Shown here one piece after another: positions 8,960 to 18,421 of a DNA stretch of 64,000 nucleotides (positions are counted from its first letter, which is position 1; the number at the start of each line of letters is the position of its first letter). Source of the DNA: Cupriavidus nantongensis (GTDB lineage: Bacteria > Pseudomonadota > Gammaproteobacteria > Burkholderiales > Burkholderiaceae). A program made the position numbers and the translations under genes. The stretch covers positions 1,674,001 to 1,738,000 of the forward strand of contig NZ_CP014845.1 of assembly GCF_001598055.1 (NCBI RefSeq), written 5' to 3'. The notes under the pieces were generated by a model that saw only the letters and a program-made list of their open reading frames with translations, was not told the DNA's origin and made no database searches.

Positions 8960-11900
8960 TTAAATAGTACTCCGCCAATCACCAGGATGGTTCCCCTGAC
9001 TGCCGTCCTGGCTGTCGTTCCGGGCGCTTGCCGACGCATCGGGCTCCTCAAAGTACGCTGCAAGATACAAGGCCAGATTGTCGACATGGGCCTGCACGGC
9101 CTGCTGCGCCTGTGCCACATCCAGTTCCAGTTCCCGGCACAACGCCACGATCTCCTCGCCGTCTTCGGCCATCGCCATGGCGCCGCGCATCCGATGGGCG
9201 TGGTGGCGGATCGCCTTCCATTCCCCGCTGCGCGCGGCGGCGGACAGCGCCGCGAAATCTTCGCGCATGGTATGCGCCAGCAGCGCCAGGCTGGCGGCGC
9301 TGTCGGGGATGCGGGCCAACCCGGCTTCGTCGGCGGCCGGTGGCATCGGCCCCGGCGCATGCTCCGGCAGCACCGCCCGCAGGCACTCGGCCAGGGGGCC
9401 GAGCAGGACGGGCTTGGACAGGTAGCGGTCCATGCCGGCTTCCAGGCAGCGCTCGGCCTCGCCCTGCGCGATGCTGGCGGTCAGCCCGACGATCGGCACG
9501 GTCACGCCTTGCGCGCGCAGCCTGCGGCAAAGTTCGTTACCGTCCATGCCGGGCATGTGGACGTCGGTGAGCACCAGGTCGAACTTGCGCTGCTGCCACA
9601 GCGCCAGCGCTTCCTCGCCGCCACTCGCCAGCGTGGCGCGGCAGCCAAGGCGGCCAAGCTGCTGCTGCATCAGCAGCCGGTTGTAGGGGTGGTCGTCGAC
9701 CACCAGGATTTCCAGGCCCAGCTGCGGCACGGGATCGGCTGCGGTCGCCATCGGCGGCGCGCTGGCCGGCGTCATGCCGGCGGCCAGGCATAGTGCGCGC
9801 AGGATGCCGGCCTGGTGGTAGGCGCTGACCAGCCAGCTGCCGCCGACCAGCTGCGGTTCGGCCGGGCCATCGGCACGCCCGAACACCACGCCGGCATAGC
9901 CGGGCGGAATCGCCGCGATACGTCGGGTAGCGACGAACAGCACCATGCCGGGTCCCGGCGCCGGCCCCTCGCAGGCGATCGCCTTGCACCCCGTCGCGCG
10001 CAGGGTGTCGATGGCATGGTTGCGGATCTCGTCGTCCTCGGTCAGCACGGCCACCGGCGGCAGCACCGGCTCCAGTGCCGTGCGCGGCCCTGCCTGCGGC
10101 AAGCGCAGCAAGACCCGGAACACGCTCCCCTTGCCAGGCTCGCTGTGCACGGAAACGCTGCCATCCATCAGCGCGGCCAGGCGCCGGCAGATCGACAAGC
10201 CCAGGCCCGTGCCGCCATAGCGCCTGGCGGTGGACGGGTCGGCCTGCACGAAGGGCTCGAACAGCTTCTCCTGTACCTCGGGCGCGATGCCCGGCCCGGT
10301 ATCCGCCACCTCGAGCTGGATCGTGATCCTGCCGGCCGCATCGGCAGTCTCCGGGACAGCGGCCACCTCTGCCTGCGGCGCCCGGCCCAGGCGCACGATG
10401 ACATGGCCTTCGGCAGTAAACTTCAGCGCATTGCCAATCAGGTTGCCGATGATCTGGCGCACGCGCACCGGGTCGCCGGCCAGGCACGGCAGGCCCGGCT
10501 CCGGATAGCACGACAGCGCAATCCCCTTTTGCAGCGCGATCGGCGCATGCGCCCGCACCGTCGACTCGAGCAGGTCGACCGGATCGAACGGCACGCTGTC
10601 CAGCTGCATCTGGCCCGCTTCCGCGCGCGAGTAGTCGAGCAGGTCGTCCAGGATCTGCAGCAGCACCTGCGACGACGACTGGATGGTCGACAGCATCTCG
10701 CGCTGGCTGTGCGCAAGGCTGGTCAGCGACAGCAGTTCCAGCGTGCCCAGCATGCCGTACAACGGCGTGCGGATCTCATGGCTCATGGTGGCCAGGAAGC
10801 GCAGCTTGGCGGCGCTGGCCTCGTCGGCAAGCTGGCGCGCGCGGGCGAGCTCGCGGTGCGCCTCGCGTTCTTCCGTGACGTCATGGATCGCGCACAGCAA
10901 CACGTCCTCGCCTTCGAAGCGGGTACGGCGGCCGACCACCAGCACGTCGCGCGCGCCGCCGGCGCCCGCCGGCACCCGCACCTCGAGCCGCACCGGGGTC
11001 TCGCCGCGCCGCGCCAGGATGGCATCCAGCCAGGGCCGGCCTTGCGTGCGCGCATCGAGCGGCAGCCATTGCGCGGCCAGCGCGTTCTCGGCGCGCACAT
11101 GCGCGTCGGCGGTGCGCACCACCCGCAGGCCCACCGGCGCGGCCTGCATCACGGTGCGGTTGAAGCGCTCGCTGTCCTCGATGCGTTCGGCGTTGCGCCG
11201 CATCGGCACCAGCACCCGGCGCCGGACCATGCGCGCGCCTTGCAGCACCGCGGCGATGCCGAGGCCGTAGAGCAGCAGCGCCACCCCCAGCGCCAGCCCG
11301 TGGTCGGCCAGGGCTTGCGACAGCGGGTAGGCATAGGCCGCGCGCCAGCTCTGGTCGCGCGCCATGCTGCCGATCATCAGGCTGCCTTGCTCGAACCAGT
11401 AGGCCGCGTCCTGCTCGCCGGCAGCCAGCTCGCGCGCGACCCGTTGGCCCATGGCCTGCGTGTGCAGCCAGCCAGCATCGCGGCCCTGGAACAGCAGCTT
11501 GCCGCGCTCATCGAAAAACACGGCACGATTGCCCGATACCCGCTGCGCCGCCTGGGTTGCGCCCGGCAGGCTGACATCACCCATCAACGCACGGATCGGA
11601 ATCGCGGTCGCGGCGTAGCCCAGCAGCGTTCCCGTGGCGGTGCGAACCGGGAGGAAGCAGCTCAGCATCGGCTCCTGCCCGGCCAGGCCCGGATAGGGGC
11701 CGGCCCACAGCGGCGTGCCGGGCGGCGTGCCGGGCGGCGTGCCGGGAGACGTGCCGGGAGACGTGCCGGGAGACGTGCCGGGAGACGTGCCGGGAGACGT
11801 TGAGGCGCGCGCCTCGCGCGACCGGCGCGCCAGCGCCTTGGCCCAGTTGCTGACGGCATCGGCAACCAGCGGCCCGCTCAGCGACAGCGCCGCCGGCAGC

Positions 11901-12412
11901 GCGGGGGTCAGCAGCGCCTCGCTGCCGTCCGCCATCAGAAACACCGAGCGCACGCCTTGCGGCGCCGTGCCCCAGTACGCGCGCTCGAACATGGCAAAGC
12001 GGATGATGTGCGACACCGCCGCGGACCGGTCCGCGCCCGGCACCGGCGCGCCGCGCATCAGCGTCGCGGGATTGATCAGACCGGGCAGGTCGACCGCGCG
12101 CGCACTGCCCGCGGGCACCGCCATCAGCGCCGCTTCCAGCTGGGTCGCGGGCCGGTCGCTGCGCACCAGCCGGTACTCGGGCCCGGTGATCTCGGCCATG
12201 CGCCGGATAAAGTACTCGTGGGTGGCCTTGGCCGCCATCACCGCGCCAAAGTGCTGGCGCGCGGCCCACGCCTGTTCCCATACGAGGCGCTGGAACCTGC
12301 TGTGCAGAAACAAGGCGAGGCAGCCGCTGATGACCACGATCAGCAAGGCGGCAACCACGGCGAGAAGGCGACCGGGGAACTGCCTGTTTGCGCGAGACAG
12401 CCAATTGGGCAT
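8960..12412 (-). CDS. second hybrid sensor histidine kinase with REC and HPt domains
   Basis: This is a 1150-residue paralogue of the kinase at 3913. It has a membrane helix at about 14-36, a periplasmic sensor region, a second helix near 370-390, and a PAS-like stretch. HisKA follows with SHEIRTPLYG (near 542), then an ATPase with DTGPGI and GGTGLGLSI, a receiver with Asp in LVLTDVHMPGMDG (near 949), and an HPt with His in HAHRMRGAM (near 1072). The sensor region is interrupted by a Pro-Gly-Thr repeat (about residues 205-232) encoded by a 12-bp DNA repeat. It precedes the two LuxR-type regulators and follows the fimbrial operon on the same strand. Two kinases plus two regulators suggest a branched phosphorelay. 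Confidence 0.92.
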   Translation of the reverse strand: MPNWLSRANRQFPGRLLAVVAALLIVVISGCLALFLHSRFQRLVWEQAWAARQHFGAVMAAKATHEYFIRRMAEITGPEYRLVRSDRPATQLEAALMAVPAGSARAVDLPGLINPATLMRGAPVPGADRSAAVSHIIRFAMFERAYWGTAPQGVRSVFLMADGSEALLTPALPAALSLSGPLVADAVSNWAKALARRSREARASTSPGTSPGTSPGTSPGTSPGTPPGTPPGTPLWAGPYPGLAGQEPMLSCFLPVRTATGTLLGYAATAIPIRALMGDVSLPGATQAAQRVSGNRAVFFDERGKLLFQGRDAGWLHTQAMGQRVARELAAGEQDAAYWFEQGSLMIGSMARDQSWRAAYAYPLSQALADHGLALGVALLLYGLGIAAVLQGARMVRRRVLVPMRRNAERIEDSERFNRTVMQAAPVGLRVVRTADAHVRAENALAAQWLPLDARTQGRPWLDAILARRGETPVRLEVRVPAGAGGARDVLVVGRRTRFEGEDVLLCAIHDVTEEREAHRELARARQLADEASAAKLRFLATMSHEIRTPLYGMLGTLELLSLTSLAHSQREMLSTIQSSSQVLLQILDDLLDYSRAEAGQMQLDSVPFDPVDLLESTVRAHAPIALQKGIALSCYPEPGLPCLAGDPVRVRQIIGNLIGNALKFTAEGHVIVRLGRAPQAEVAAVPETADAAGRITIQLEVADTGPGIAPEVQEKLFEPFVQADPSTARRYGGTGLGLSICRRLAALMDGSVSVHSEPGKGSVFRVLLRLPQAGPRTALEPVLPPVAVLTEDDEIRNHAIDTLRATGCKAIACEGPAPGPGMVLFVATRRIAAIPPGYAGVVFGRADGPAEPQLVGGSWLVSAYHQAGILRALCLAAGMTPASAPPMATAADPVPQLGLEILVVDDHPYNRLLMQQQLGRLGCRATLASGGEEALALWQQRKFDLVLTDVHMPGMDGNELCRRLRAQGVTVPIVGLTASIAQGEAERCLEAGMDRYLSKPVLLGPLAECLRAVLPEHAPGPMPPAADEAGLARIPDSAASLALLAHTMREDFAALSAAARSGEWKAIRHHAHRMRGAMAMAEDGEEIVALCRELELDVAQAQQAVQAHVDNLALYLAAYFEEPDASASARNDSQDGSQGNHPGDWRSTI
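11715..11798. repeat. 12-bp tandem repeat, seven units, inside a kinase gene
   Basis: Two units of GTGCCGGGCGGC are followed by five units of GTGCCGGGAGAC with no interruption. The unit length is a multiple of three, so copy-number change keeps the kinase frame. On the coding (minus) strand it gives repeating Pro-Gly-Thr-Ser/Pro in the periplasmic sensor domain. Confidence 0.95.
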
Positions 12413-12594
12413 TGGCGAAGCTCCTTCTCAGCAACCTGCCCGGCGCTGCGCGGTAACGCTGTTCGGGAACCGGGCGTCGACCGGCGCCCGACGGCCGGCG
12501 ATCTGCCCATGGATTATGCATCAACATCCCGGCTGTCCCAGTCACGCCGCCGTGTCGCGACGGCTGGCACCATGGACGAGGTCGTGGTCGCGGG

Positions 12595-15180
12595 TCAGCG
12601 CGCCGCCGCTGCCACGCACGCCGCGTCGAGCACCGCCAGCGGGTTGGCCGGGCGCGCCGATTCCGGCGGCAGCGCATAACGCAGCGCGCACGAGGATTTC
12701 GCATCGCTGCCCCACTTCACCAGCAGTTCGCCGCTGTCCTGCTTCAGCCCGCGCACGATGATGCGCCCGCCCTGTCCCACGGTGCCGGCCGCCTGGCCCT
12801 GCGCGTCGGTGACTTCGGCCCCGAACGGCAGCGGCGCCCCATCCGGGCCCATCACCCGCAGGATCGCGGCGCGCCCCGGGTTCTCGGTCTCGAACTTCAT
12901 CTTCACGATGGCACCGGCGGTGGGTGCCGTGTTCTGCTGCGTGGTCTTCAGCGCCACGCTGATCGGCAGCCCCTTGGGATCGATCTCGACCTGGTTGGTC
13001 GAGAACGGCGTCAGGCTCGGCACGATGGCGTGGCCCCACGGATCCACGCGCAGCCCGCTGCCATTGGTCACGCGCGCGCCGGCGGCGTCCGCGGCCTCGA
13101 TGATGGCCATGGTATCGCCCGGCATCGGCGTGAACGCCACGCCGCCGGCATAGGCGACGATGCCGCCGCTGATGCCAAGACCGGCCTGCGAGTAGTTGCG
13201 GCCCTTGCTGGCGCTGGCGGTGACGGTGGCAAAGGGCGACACATAGCCGATGTTGGCGCCGACGGTGGCGGTGTCGGCGCTGTTGCCGCCGCCGCTGTAG
13301 CCGGCGTTGATGCCGTAAGTGAAGGCGTTGTCGTCGCCGAGCGTGCCGGTCACCGATTCCTGCAGCGAAGTGCCGCCGCTGGTGTCGTGCGACAGGCTGG
13401 TCATCGAGTACGGCGCGTGCTGGCCGGTGCCGAGCGGGATGCCTACCGTCAGCATCACCCGGTTATCCCATTTGCCGGCGTTGATATTGAACTGGCGCGA
13501 CGCCGAGATCCCGTAGTTGATGCGCTTGTAGCTGTTGTTGTAGCCGGCCTGGAACTGGGTGTCGCTGCCGCTGCGGTTCCAGTAGTTTTGCGTGGAGCCG
13601 GTCAGGTAGAACGAGCCGTAGCCCTGCGGCAGCATCTGGTTGATGGTCACCTGCAGCCGGCCACGCTGGATCCCGCCCATGAACATGCCCGCGGCCATGC
13701 CGCGCTGTTCCAGGTCGCGCAGCGCCATGGCATCGGCCATGCTGAGATAGCCGCTGCTGGAGTAGCGGTACGCGGCCAGCGTCAGGTTGGTGTTGGTCGG
13801 CGCCACCAGCTTGCTGTACGACAGCCGCACGCTCTGGCCGTCGCGGCTGCCCGCGTCCTGCAGCGTGGTCCAGGCTTGCGTGATATCGGCGCCGAAGGCG
13901 CCCAGGTCCGTGTTCAGCGCGCCGCCGCCCATCACCGCGGTGTAGTCCTGCGCCACGATAAAGCCGCCGTAGCCGGTCACCATATTGTTGATGCCGTGCT
14001 GGACCGTGGCCTGCATCATCATCGGCCGGCTGTTGAGCGACACATTACGGTACTGCCCGACGGTAAGGCTGTAGCGCGTGATGCCCGGGCGCAGCGCGTT
14101 GACGGCCGCGGCAAAGGGCAGGCGCGAGGTGCGCACGCTGCCGTCGGCTTCGGTGATCACCAGTTCCAGGTCGCCCCCGTATCCGGTCGGATACAGGTCG
14201 GTGATCTCGAACGCGCCGGGCGCGACCGTGGTTTCGTAGATGATGCTGCCGCTCTGGCGCACCTGCACCCGGGCATTGCTGTTGGCAATGCCGCGCACCA
14301 CCGGCGCATAGCCGCGTTGCGATTCAGGATACATGCGGTCGTCGCTGGCGATCTGCACGCCGCGAAACCCGAAGCTGTCGAACAGCGCGCCGTCGGTATA
14401 GGCCTCGCCGATCACCAGCTGGCTGCGGATCGGTGCCAGCGAGCGCTGCAGGCTGGTCTGCACGCTCTGGTAGCGGCTGCCCCCGAAATCGCCATGGGTC
14501 AGGTTGCCGACATGGCGGAAGCGCCAGCCGCCGAAGTTGAAGCCGGCATTCAGCCCGACGTAGCTCTGCGTGGTCGAAAATCCGGCCGCATCCGAGTGGT
14601 AGACGTTGGCGTTGTACTGCAGCCGCGCCGCGGTCACGCCCTCGTCCCAGTACTTGGGATCGACATAGCCGCGCGCCGTGCGCGACATGGCGATCTGCGG
14701 CACCGACACGTCCAGGCGCTGCTCGCCGTTGTCGAAGCTGGCGGTGGCATCGGGCACCAGCTCCGGCAGTGCCACGTAGCCCGCCACCAGCTTAGCCGAG
14801 GCCTCGGGCGAGAGTTTCGACAGGTCGATGCCGATGCGCTCGATCCCGGCGCGGTCGAAGCAGGGCTGCACATTGCGGGCGTCATCGCCGACCTGGCGCA
14901 GCGTTGCCTCGGCCCGTCCCAGCCAGACATCGTTCACATAGAGTTCTGCGCGATAGGTGCCCGGCAAGGCCACGTTGCCCTTGTTGAAGCGGCTCACGTC
15001 GATGCGGACCCCGCCCGGCTGCTGCAGGAAGGTGTCGTTGAACTCGACTTCGGCGAGCATGGTCGAGGCGCCGGCACTGCCCGGCGCACCCCACGCATTC
15101 ACACTGGCAAACAAGGACAACACCACCGCGCTGGCCGGACGCAGCCGCGACGGGAACGACGAGGTCTTCTGGGTTTTCAT
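12595..15180 (-). CDS. fimbrial outer-membrane usher (FimD/PapC family)
   Basis: The 861-residue product starts with a signal peptide (cleaved near NAWG-APGS) and follows the usher plan: N-terminal domain with VEFNDTFLQQ and DVSRFNKGN, a beta-barrel with GYVDPKYWDEGV, a plug segment near ARVQVRQSGSIIYETTVAPG, and C-terminal domains ending with a cysteine pair. It would form the secretion pore through which chaperone-bound pilins are exported and assembled. It is the third gene of the pilin-chaperone-usher operon, 115 bp after the chaperone gene. Length fits the family. No tip adhesin gene follows it; the next gene is the hybrid kinase. Confidence 0.94.
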   Translation of the reverse strand: MKTQKTSSFPSRLRPASAVVLSLFASVNAWGAPGSAGASTMLAEVEFNDTFLQQPGGVRIDVSRFNKGNVALPGTYRAELYVNDVWLGRAEATLRQVGDDARNVQPCFDRAGIERIGIDLSKLSPEASAKLVAGYVALPELVPDATASFDNGEQRLDVSVPQIAMSRTARGYVDPKYWDEGVTAARLQYNANVYHSDAAGFSTTQSYVGLNAGFNFGGWRFRHVGNLTHGDFGGSRYQSVQTSLQRSLAPIRSQLVIGEAYTDGALFDSFGFRGVQIASDDRMYPESQRGYAPVVRGIANSNARVQVRQSGSIIYETTVAPGAFEITDLYPTGYGGDLELVITEADGSVRTSRLPFAAAVNALRPGITRYSLTVGQYRNVSLNSRPMMMQATVQHGINNMVTGYGGFIVAQDYTAVMGGGALNTDLGAFGADITQAWTTLQDAGSRDGQSVRLSYSKLVAPTNTNLTLAAYRYSSSGYLSMADAMALRDLEQRGMAAGMFMGGIQRGRLQVTINQMLPQGYGSFYLTGSTQNYWNRSGSDTQFQAGYNNSYKRINYGISASRQFNINAGKWDNRVMLTVGIPLGTGQHAPYSMTSLSHDTSGGTSLQESVTGTLGDDNAFTYGINAGYSGGGNSADTATVGANIGYVSPFATVTASASKGRNYSQAGLGISGGIVAYAGGVAFTPMPGDTMAIIEAADAAGARVTNGSGLRVDPWGHAIVPSLTPFSTNQVEIDPKGLPISVALKTTQQNTAPTAGAIVKMKFETENPGRAAILRVMGPDGAPLPFGAEVTDAQGQAAGTVGQGGRIIVRGLKQDSGELLVKWGSDAKSSCALRYALPPESARPANPLAVLDAACVAAAAR

Positions 15181-15295
15181 GGTTTATGCCGGATAACTGG
15201 CACTGCGCTGGCAAGACTTGCCCCTGCCGCCTGCGCGGCATCGTCAATCGAAGGCATTCAGCCTGGGAGATCGCCGGGCGCGGCCCGGCGCGAGG

Positions 15296-16060
15296 TCAGC
15301 GTGAAGCGGCCTGGGCGGTGCCGCTGTCGAGCGCGGCTTCGCCGCGGGCGGCACCGCCGTAATCGTTGATGGTGTTGAAGCGGACCCTGGCGTCGGGGCC
15401 TTGCGGCACCTCGCCGGTCAGCGGAAAGCTCCTGGTTTCGCCCGGACCGATCATGCCGCCGTCTTCAAAGCGGGCGGTCCTGCCGCCGCCGACCAGTTCG
15501 ATCTTTGAAAAGGAAACGTGATACGCGCTCGGGTTGCTGCCTTCCAGCGCAGGCTTGCCGTCGGCCTGGACCAGGCGCCAGCGGATCATGGCCGGCGCTT
15601 CCTCGGCCCTGCCCTTCAGGCCGGCGGGACGGAAGAACAGCTTGATGCGCGAGCGAAACGCCAGTTGCAGCTTGTTGGTATCGGCCTGGTCCGCGCCCGG
15701 CTTGGGCGGGATCTCGAGCACGTTGAGCCAGAACACGGATTCGCGGTTCTGCGCCAGCGGCTCGCCGGTGTAGAGGATGCGGAGCGTCTGGCCCTTGCCC
15801 GGGTCGATGCGCGACACCGGCGGCGTCACGGTGAACGGCACCTCGATGGCTGCGGGCGCGGCCTTGGCATCGCCCTTGTCGATCCATGCCTGCGTCAATG
15901 CAGGAACCTTGCCTTCGTTGGTCAGCTTGATGGTGGTCTCGCTCTCCTGCGCGCGATAGATGACCCGCGTACCGGCGATGACCACGGAGGCCTGCGCTTG
16001 CACTGCATTCAGGAGTCCCAGCGCAACAACGCCGGCGTAAATCAGGGACTTGATCGTCAT
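15296..16060 (-). CDS. periplasmic fimbrial chaperone (PapD/FimC family)
   Basis: The ATG at 16060 gives MTIKSLIYAGVV, a good signal peptide cleaved near AQA-SVVIAG. The mature protein has the two-domain PapD-type pattern: ASVVIAGTRVIY at the start, then the ESVFWLNVLEIPPKP segment with the conserved NVLEIP, followed by QLAFRSRIKLFFRP. It would bind pilin subunits in the periplasm by donor-strand complementation and hand them to the usher. It lies between the pilin and usher genes on the same strand. The assignment is firm; the particular fimbrial type is not determined. Confidence 0.93.
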   Translation of the reverse strand: MTIKSLIYAGVVALGLLNAVQAQASVVIAGTRVIYRAQESETTIKLTNEGKVPALTQAWIDKGDAKAAPAAIEVPFTVTPPVSRIDPGKGQTLRILYTGEPLAQNRESVFWLNVLEIPPKPGADQADTNKLQLAFRSRIKLFFRPAGLKGRAEEAPAMIRWRLVQADGKPALEGSNPSAYHVSFSKIELVGGGRTARFEDGGMIGPGETRSFPLTGEVPQGPDARVRFNTINDYGGAARGEAALDSGTAQAASR

Positions 16061-16196
16061 GTTCTTGCTGGCAGCGGTCGCCAGCTCGGGTGAACCGGCA
16101 GCCGGATCGGCCGCCAAATTGATTTACCGGCGCGACGTCAGCTAGTGCAAGGCGCGGAGCGCGCCGGTATCACGCTCCGCGCCTGGGGCACGAGGC

Positions 16197-16751
16197 TTAC
16201 TCGTAGGCGATGGAGTACATCACGCTGGAGTTGGCGGCACCAGGAGTGGCCTTGCCGGTAGCGTAGTACTGCGCGTAGTACCACAGCGTGGCCGCGCCGT
16301 TGGAAATGGGAACAGATTTCGAGTTCTGCGCCGAATCGGTGAAGCCGGCCTTGATCGCGGTGTTGGCGGTGCCGCCGTTCAGCAGCCGGATCTGCACGTT
16401 CTCTGCGCCGCCCGCCTCCAGGATCAGGTTGCCGGTGGTGGCATCGGTGGTCGGGCCTGCCTCGAAGAACGTATGCACGCTACCGCTGTCCGGCGTGCAG
16501 TCGGTCAGCTCGATGTAGAAGGGCGTCTGTCCGGCTGTGTTGCCGGGCGCGTTCAGGGTCGAGGTCGAGACCGTCGGCAACTGTACAGCAAAGCTGGCTT
16601 CGCCGGGGCCTTTGCCGTTGCCGTTGATCTTGCAGGACTGGCCGATGACATTGCCATTGAAAGTAATGGTGCCATCGACGGCATGCGCAGACTGCACGCC
16701 CATGGTGGTACCGGCGACGATCAGAGCGGCGAGAAGCTTGTTTTTGGTCAT
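16197..16751 (-). CDS. major fimbrial subunit (type 1-like pilin)
   Basis: The 184-residue product has a signal peptide (MTKNKLLAALIVAG..., cleavage near AHA-VDGTI). The mature N-terminus VDGTITFNGNVIGQSC matches chaperone-usher pilins, and Cys in GQSC and ELTDCTP probably form the usual disulfide. The C-terminus ends in a Tyr two residues before the end (MYSIAYE), as needed for chaperone recognition. It is the first gene of the operon and the only pilin gene in the window, so it is probably the main shaft subunit. The ATG at 16751 was chosen because it begins the signal peptide. Confidence 0.9.
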   Translation of the reverse strand: MTKNKLLAALIVAGTTMGVQSAHAVDGTITFNGNVIGQSCKINGNGKGPGEASFAVQLPTVSTSTLNAPGNTAGQTPFYIELTDCTPDSGSVHTFFEAGPTTDATTGNLILEAGGAENVQIRLLNGGTANTAIKAGFTDSAQNSKSVPISNGAATLWYYAQYYATGKATPGAANSSVMYSIAYE

Positions 16752-16873
16752 GATGGGGTGATTCAGAGGTTGGTAGGTCAATGGCTTGCGGATCCGGCGG
16801 ATCCCGCCTGCCCCGTGCCGCGTGCAACTGCCGATCAGCTTGTGCAGTTCCGGCCGCCCCGGGGACAAGGTGG

Positions 16874-16902
16874 AATATAGGGATGGGGCTTAATGCCACC
16901 AA
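16874..16902 (-). promoter_or_regulatory. candidate sigma70 promoter of the fimbrial operon
   Basis: On the minus strand TTGGTG (16897-16902) and TATATT (16874-16879) are 17 bp apart. They lie about 120 bp upstream of the pilin start. The -10 box is good, the -35 box weak, as would suit a promoter that needs an activator such as the nearby LuxR-type regulators. Confidence 0.35.
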
Positions 16903-17011
16903 TCAGGCAAGCCTTAGATCTTGTTCGGAATTTTCCCTTTGACATGCCAGCATCACGCCATGATGCGTTGACACCACCGGCAGCCCCGTTGCAGGGCCGC
17001 CGCTGCGCGCG

Positions 17012-18421
17012 TCAGGCCTGGCGCGGCAGGCGCACCGATACCGCCAGCCCGCGCGGCTGCGCGTTGCGGGCCGATACCGTGCCGCCATGCGCCGCGATGC
17101 CCGCATGCGCGATGCTGAGCCCGAGCCCGGCGCCGGCCGGATGGCCCGGGCCGCTGCGCACGCGATAGAACGGCTCGAACAGGCTCGCCAGCGCTTCGGC
17201 CGGCACGCCGGGGCCGCCGTCGACGATATCGAGGCGGATCTCGTGCGCGTCGGCCCGCAGCGTCACGCTGACCGGCGCCGCCGGGTCGGTGTAGCGGATG
17301 GCGTTGCGCAGGATGTTCTCGATGGCGCTGCCCAGCGCCGCGGCATCGGCGTCGAAGACCAGTTCTTCGGGCGTGCTCCAGTGGATCGCCACGCCGCGGG
17401 CCGCGGCCTCGAAGCGGGCATCGGCGACGATCACGTCGACCAGTCCGGCAAGGTCGATGGGGCTGCGCACCGGCGTCATCGCATGCAGTCGCGCCAGTTG
17501 CAGCGTGCGCTCGACCAGGGCATCGAGCCGCCCGGTCTCGCGCTCGATGCGGTCAAGCTGCAGCGCTAGCGTGGCATCGCGGCGGCGCGCCAGCTCCAGC
17601 GACAGGCGCAACCGCCCCAGCGGCGAGCGCAGCTCATGCGCAATATTGCGCAGCAACTGCTCGCGCCAGTCCACCAGGCGCTGCAGCCGATCGGCCATGG
17701 CATCGAAATCGCGCGCCAGCTGGCCAAGCTCGTCGGCGCGGCGGGCCAGCACCGGTGGCGTGCGCGTGGCCAGCTGCCCTTCGGCGAGCGCCTGCGTGGC
17801 TTCGCGCAGGCGCCGCACCGGGCCGGTCACGTGCCGCGTCAGGGCCCAGCACAGCGGCGCCGACACCGCCAGCGCGAACAGGCCCAGCGCCAGCGCCACC
17901 GGCGACAGGTGCAGCACCTCCCAGCGCGACGAGTCGAACGGCAGGAACAGCAGCAGCACCTCGCCGCCGTCCGGCAGCGCGATCGGTTGCGGGTCCCACC
18001 ACGACACGCGCGCGCCGGGCCGCGGCACATGCGCGGCCGCATGGCCGATCATGCCCGCGCCCCACATCGGCACGATGCGGTCGGCCAGATGGTTGCGCAG
18101 CCGCGCCGGCAACTGCCGGCCCAGCATGTCGTTCAGCGCATGGTCGACGATATAGACATCCAGCGCCGACGCGTACGAATCCATCGCCCGCAGCCAGCGC
18201 CGCAGTCCGGGGCGCCCCTGGGTCCGCGCCACCTCGACCGCGTCTTCGGTGAGCGCGGCGGGGCTCAGGCCGTCGAGCGCCGCGAAGCGGTACCAGGCCA
18301 CCGCCGCCGTCAGCGCCATGCCGATGCCGACGATCGCGGCCATGCCCAGCCAGAACGCCAGGAAGTTGCGCCAGAACAGCGGCAGCGGAAACAGCGCGCG
18401 CACGCGGCGCCAGCCGTTCAC
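17012..18421 (-). CDS. sensor histidine kinase (CpxA/PfeS-like)
   Basis: The gene starts with GTG at 18421, overlapping the regulator stop by 4 bp (GTGA), which also explains why the coding frame has no upstream ATG. The 469-residue product has a membrane helix near 15-40, a periplasmic region, and a second helix followed by a HAMP domain (RHVTGPVRRLREATQALAEG). HisKA (NIAHELRSPLGRL) and an ATPase with ENILRNAIRYT, DGGPGV and GAGLGLSIA complete it. It would sense an envelope signal and phosphorylate the OmpR-type partner. The adjacent divergent TonB receptor suggests a siderophore- or iron-linked signal, as in PfeRS/PfeA; this is inference from context. Confidence 0.9.
   Translation of the reverse strand: MNGWRRVRALFPLPLFWRNFLAFWLGMAAIVGIGMALTAAVAWYRFAALDGLSPAALTEDAVEVARTQGRPGLRRWLRAMDSYASALDVYIVDHALNDMLGRQLPARLRNHLADRIVPMWGAGMIGHAAAHVPRPGARVSWWDPQPIALPDGGEVLLLFLPFDSSRWEVLHLSPVALALGLFALAVSAPLCWALTRHVTGPVRRLREATQALAEGQLATRTPPVLARRADELGQLARDFDAMADRLQRLVDWREQLLRNIAHELRSPLGRLRLSLELARRRDATLALQLDRIERETGRLDALVERTLQLARLHAMTPVRSPIDLAGLVDVIVADARFEAAARGVAIHWSTPEELVFDADAAALGSAIENILRNAIRYTDPAAPVSVTLRADAHEIRLDIVDGGPGVPAEALASLFEPFYRVRSGPGHPAGAGLGLSIAHAGIAAHGGTVSARNAQPRGLAVSVRLPRQA

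Noticed and set aside
11715..11798. Tandem 12-bp units as a possible CRISPR array
   Set aside because: Units are contiguous with no spacers and lie inside a kinase coding frame.
9815..11803. Plus-strand ORF of 662 codons opposite the second hybrid kinase
   Set aside because: Composition is Arg/Gln/His-biased with no recognisable domain and no ribosome site; the opposite strand encodes conserved kinase domains.
13030..15369. Plus-strand ORF of 779 codons opposite the usher gene
   Set aside because: It mirrors the usher gene, is His/Val/Arg-rich without domains, and has no supporting signals.
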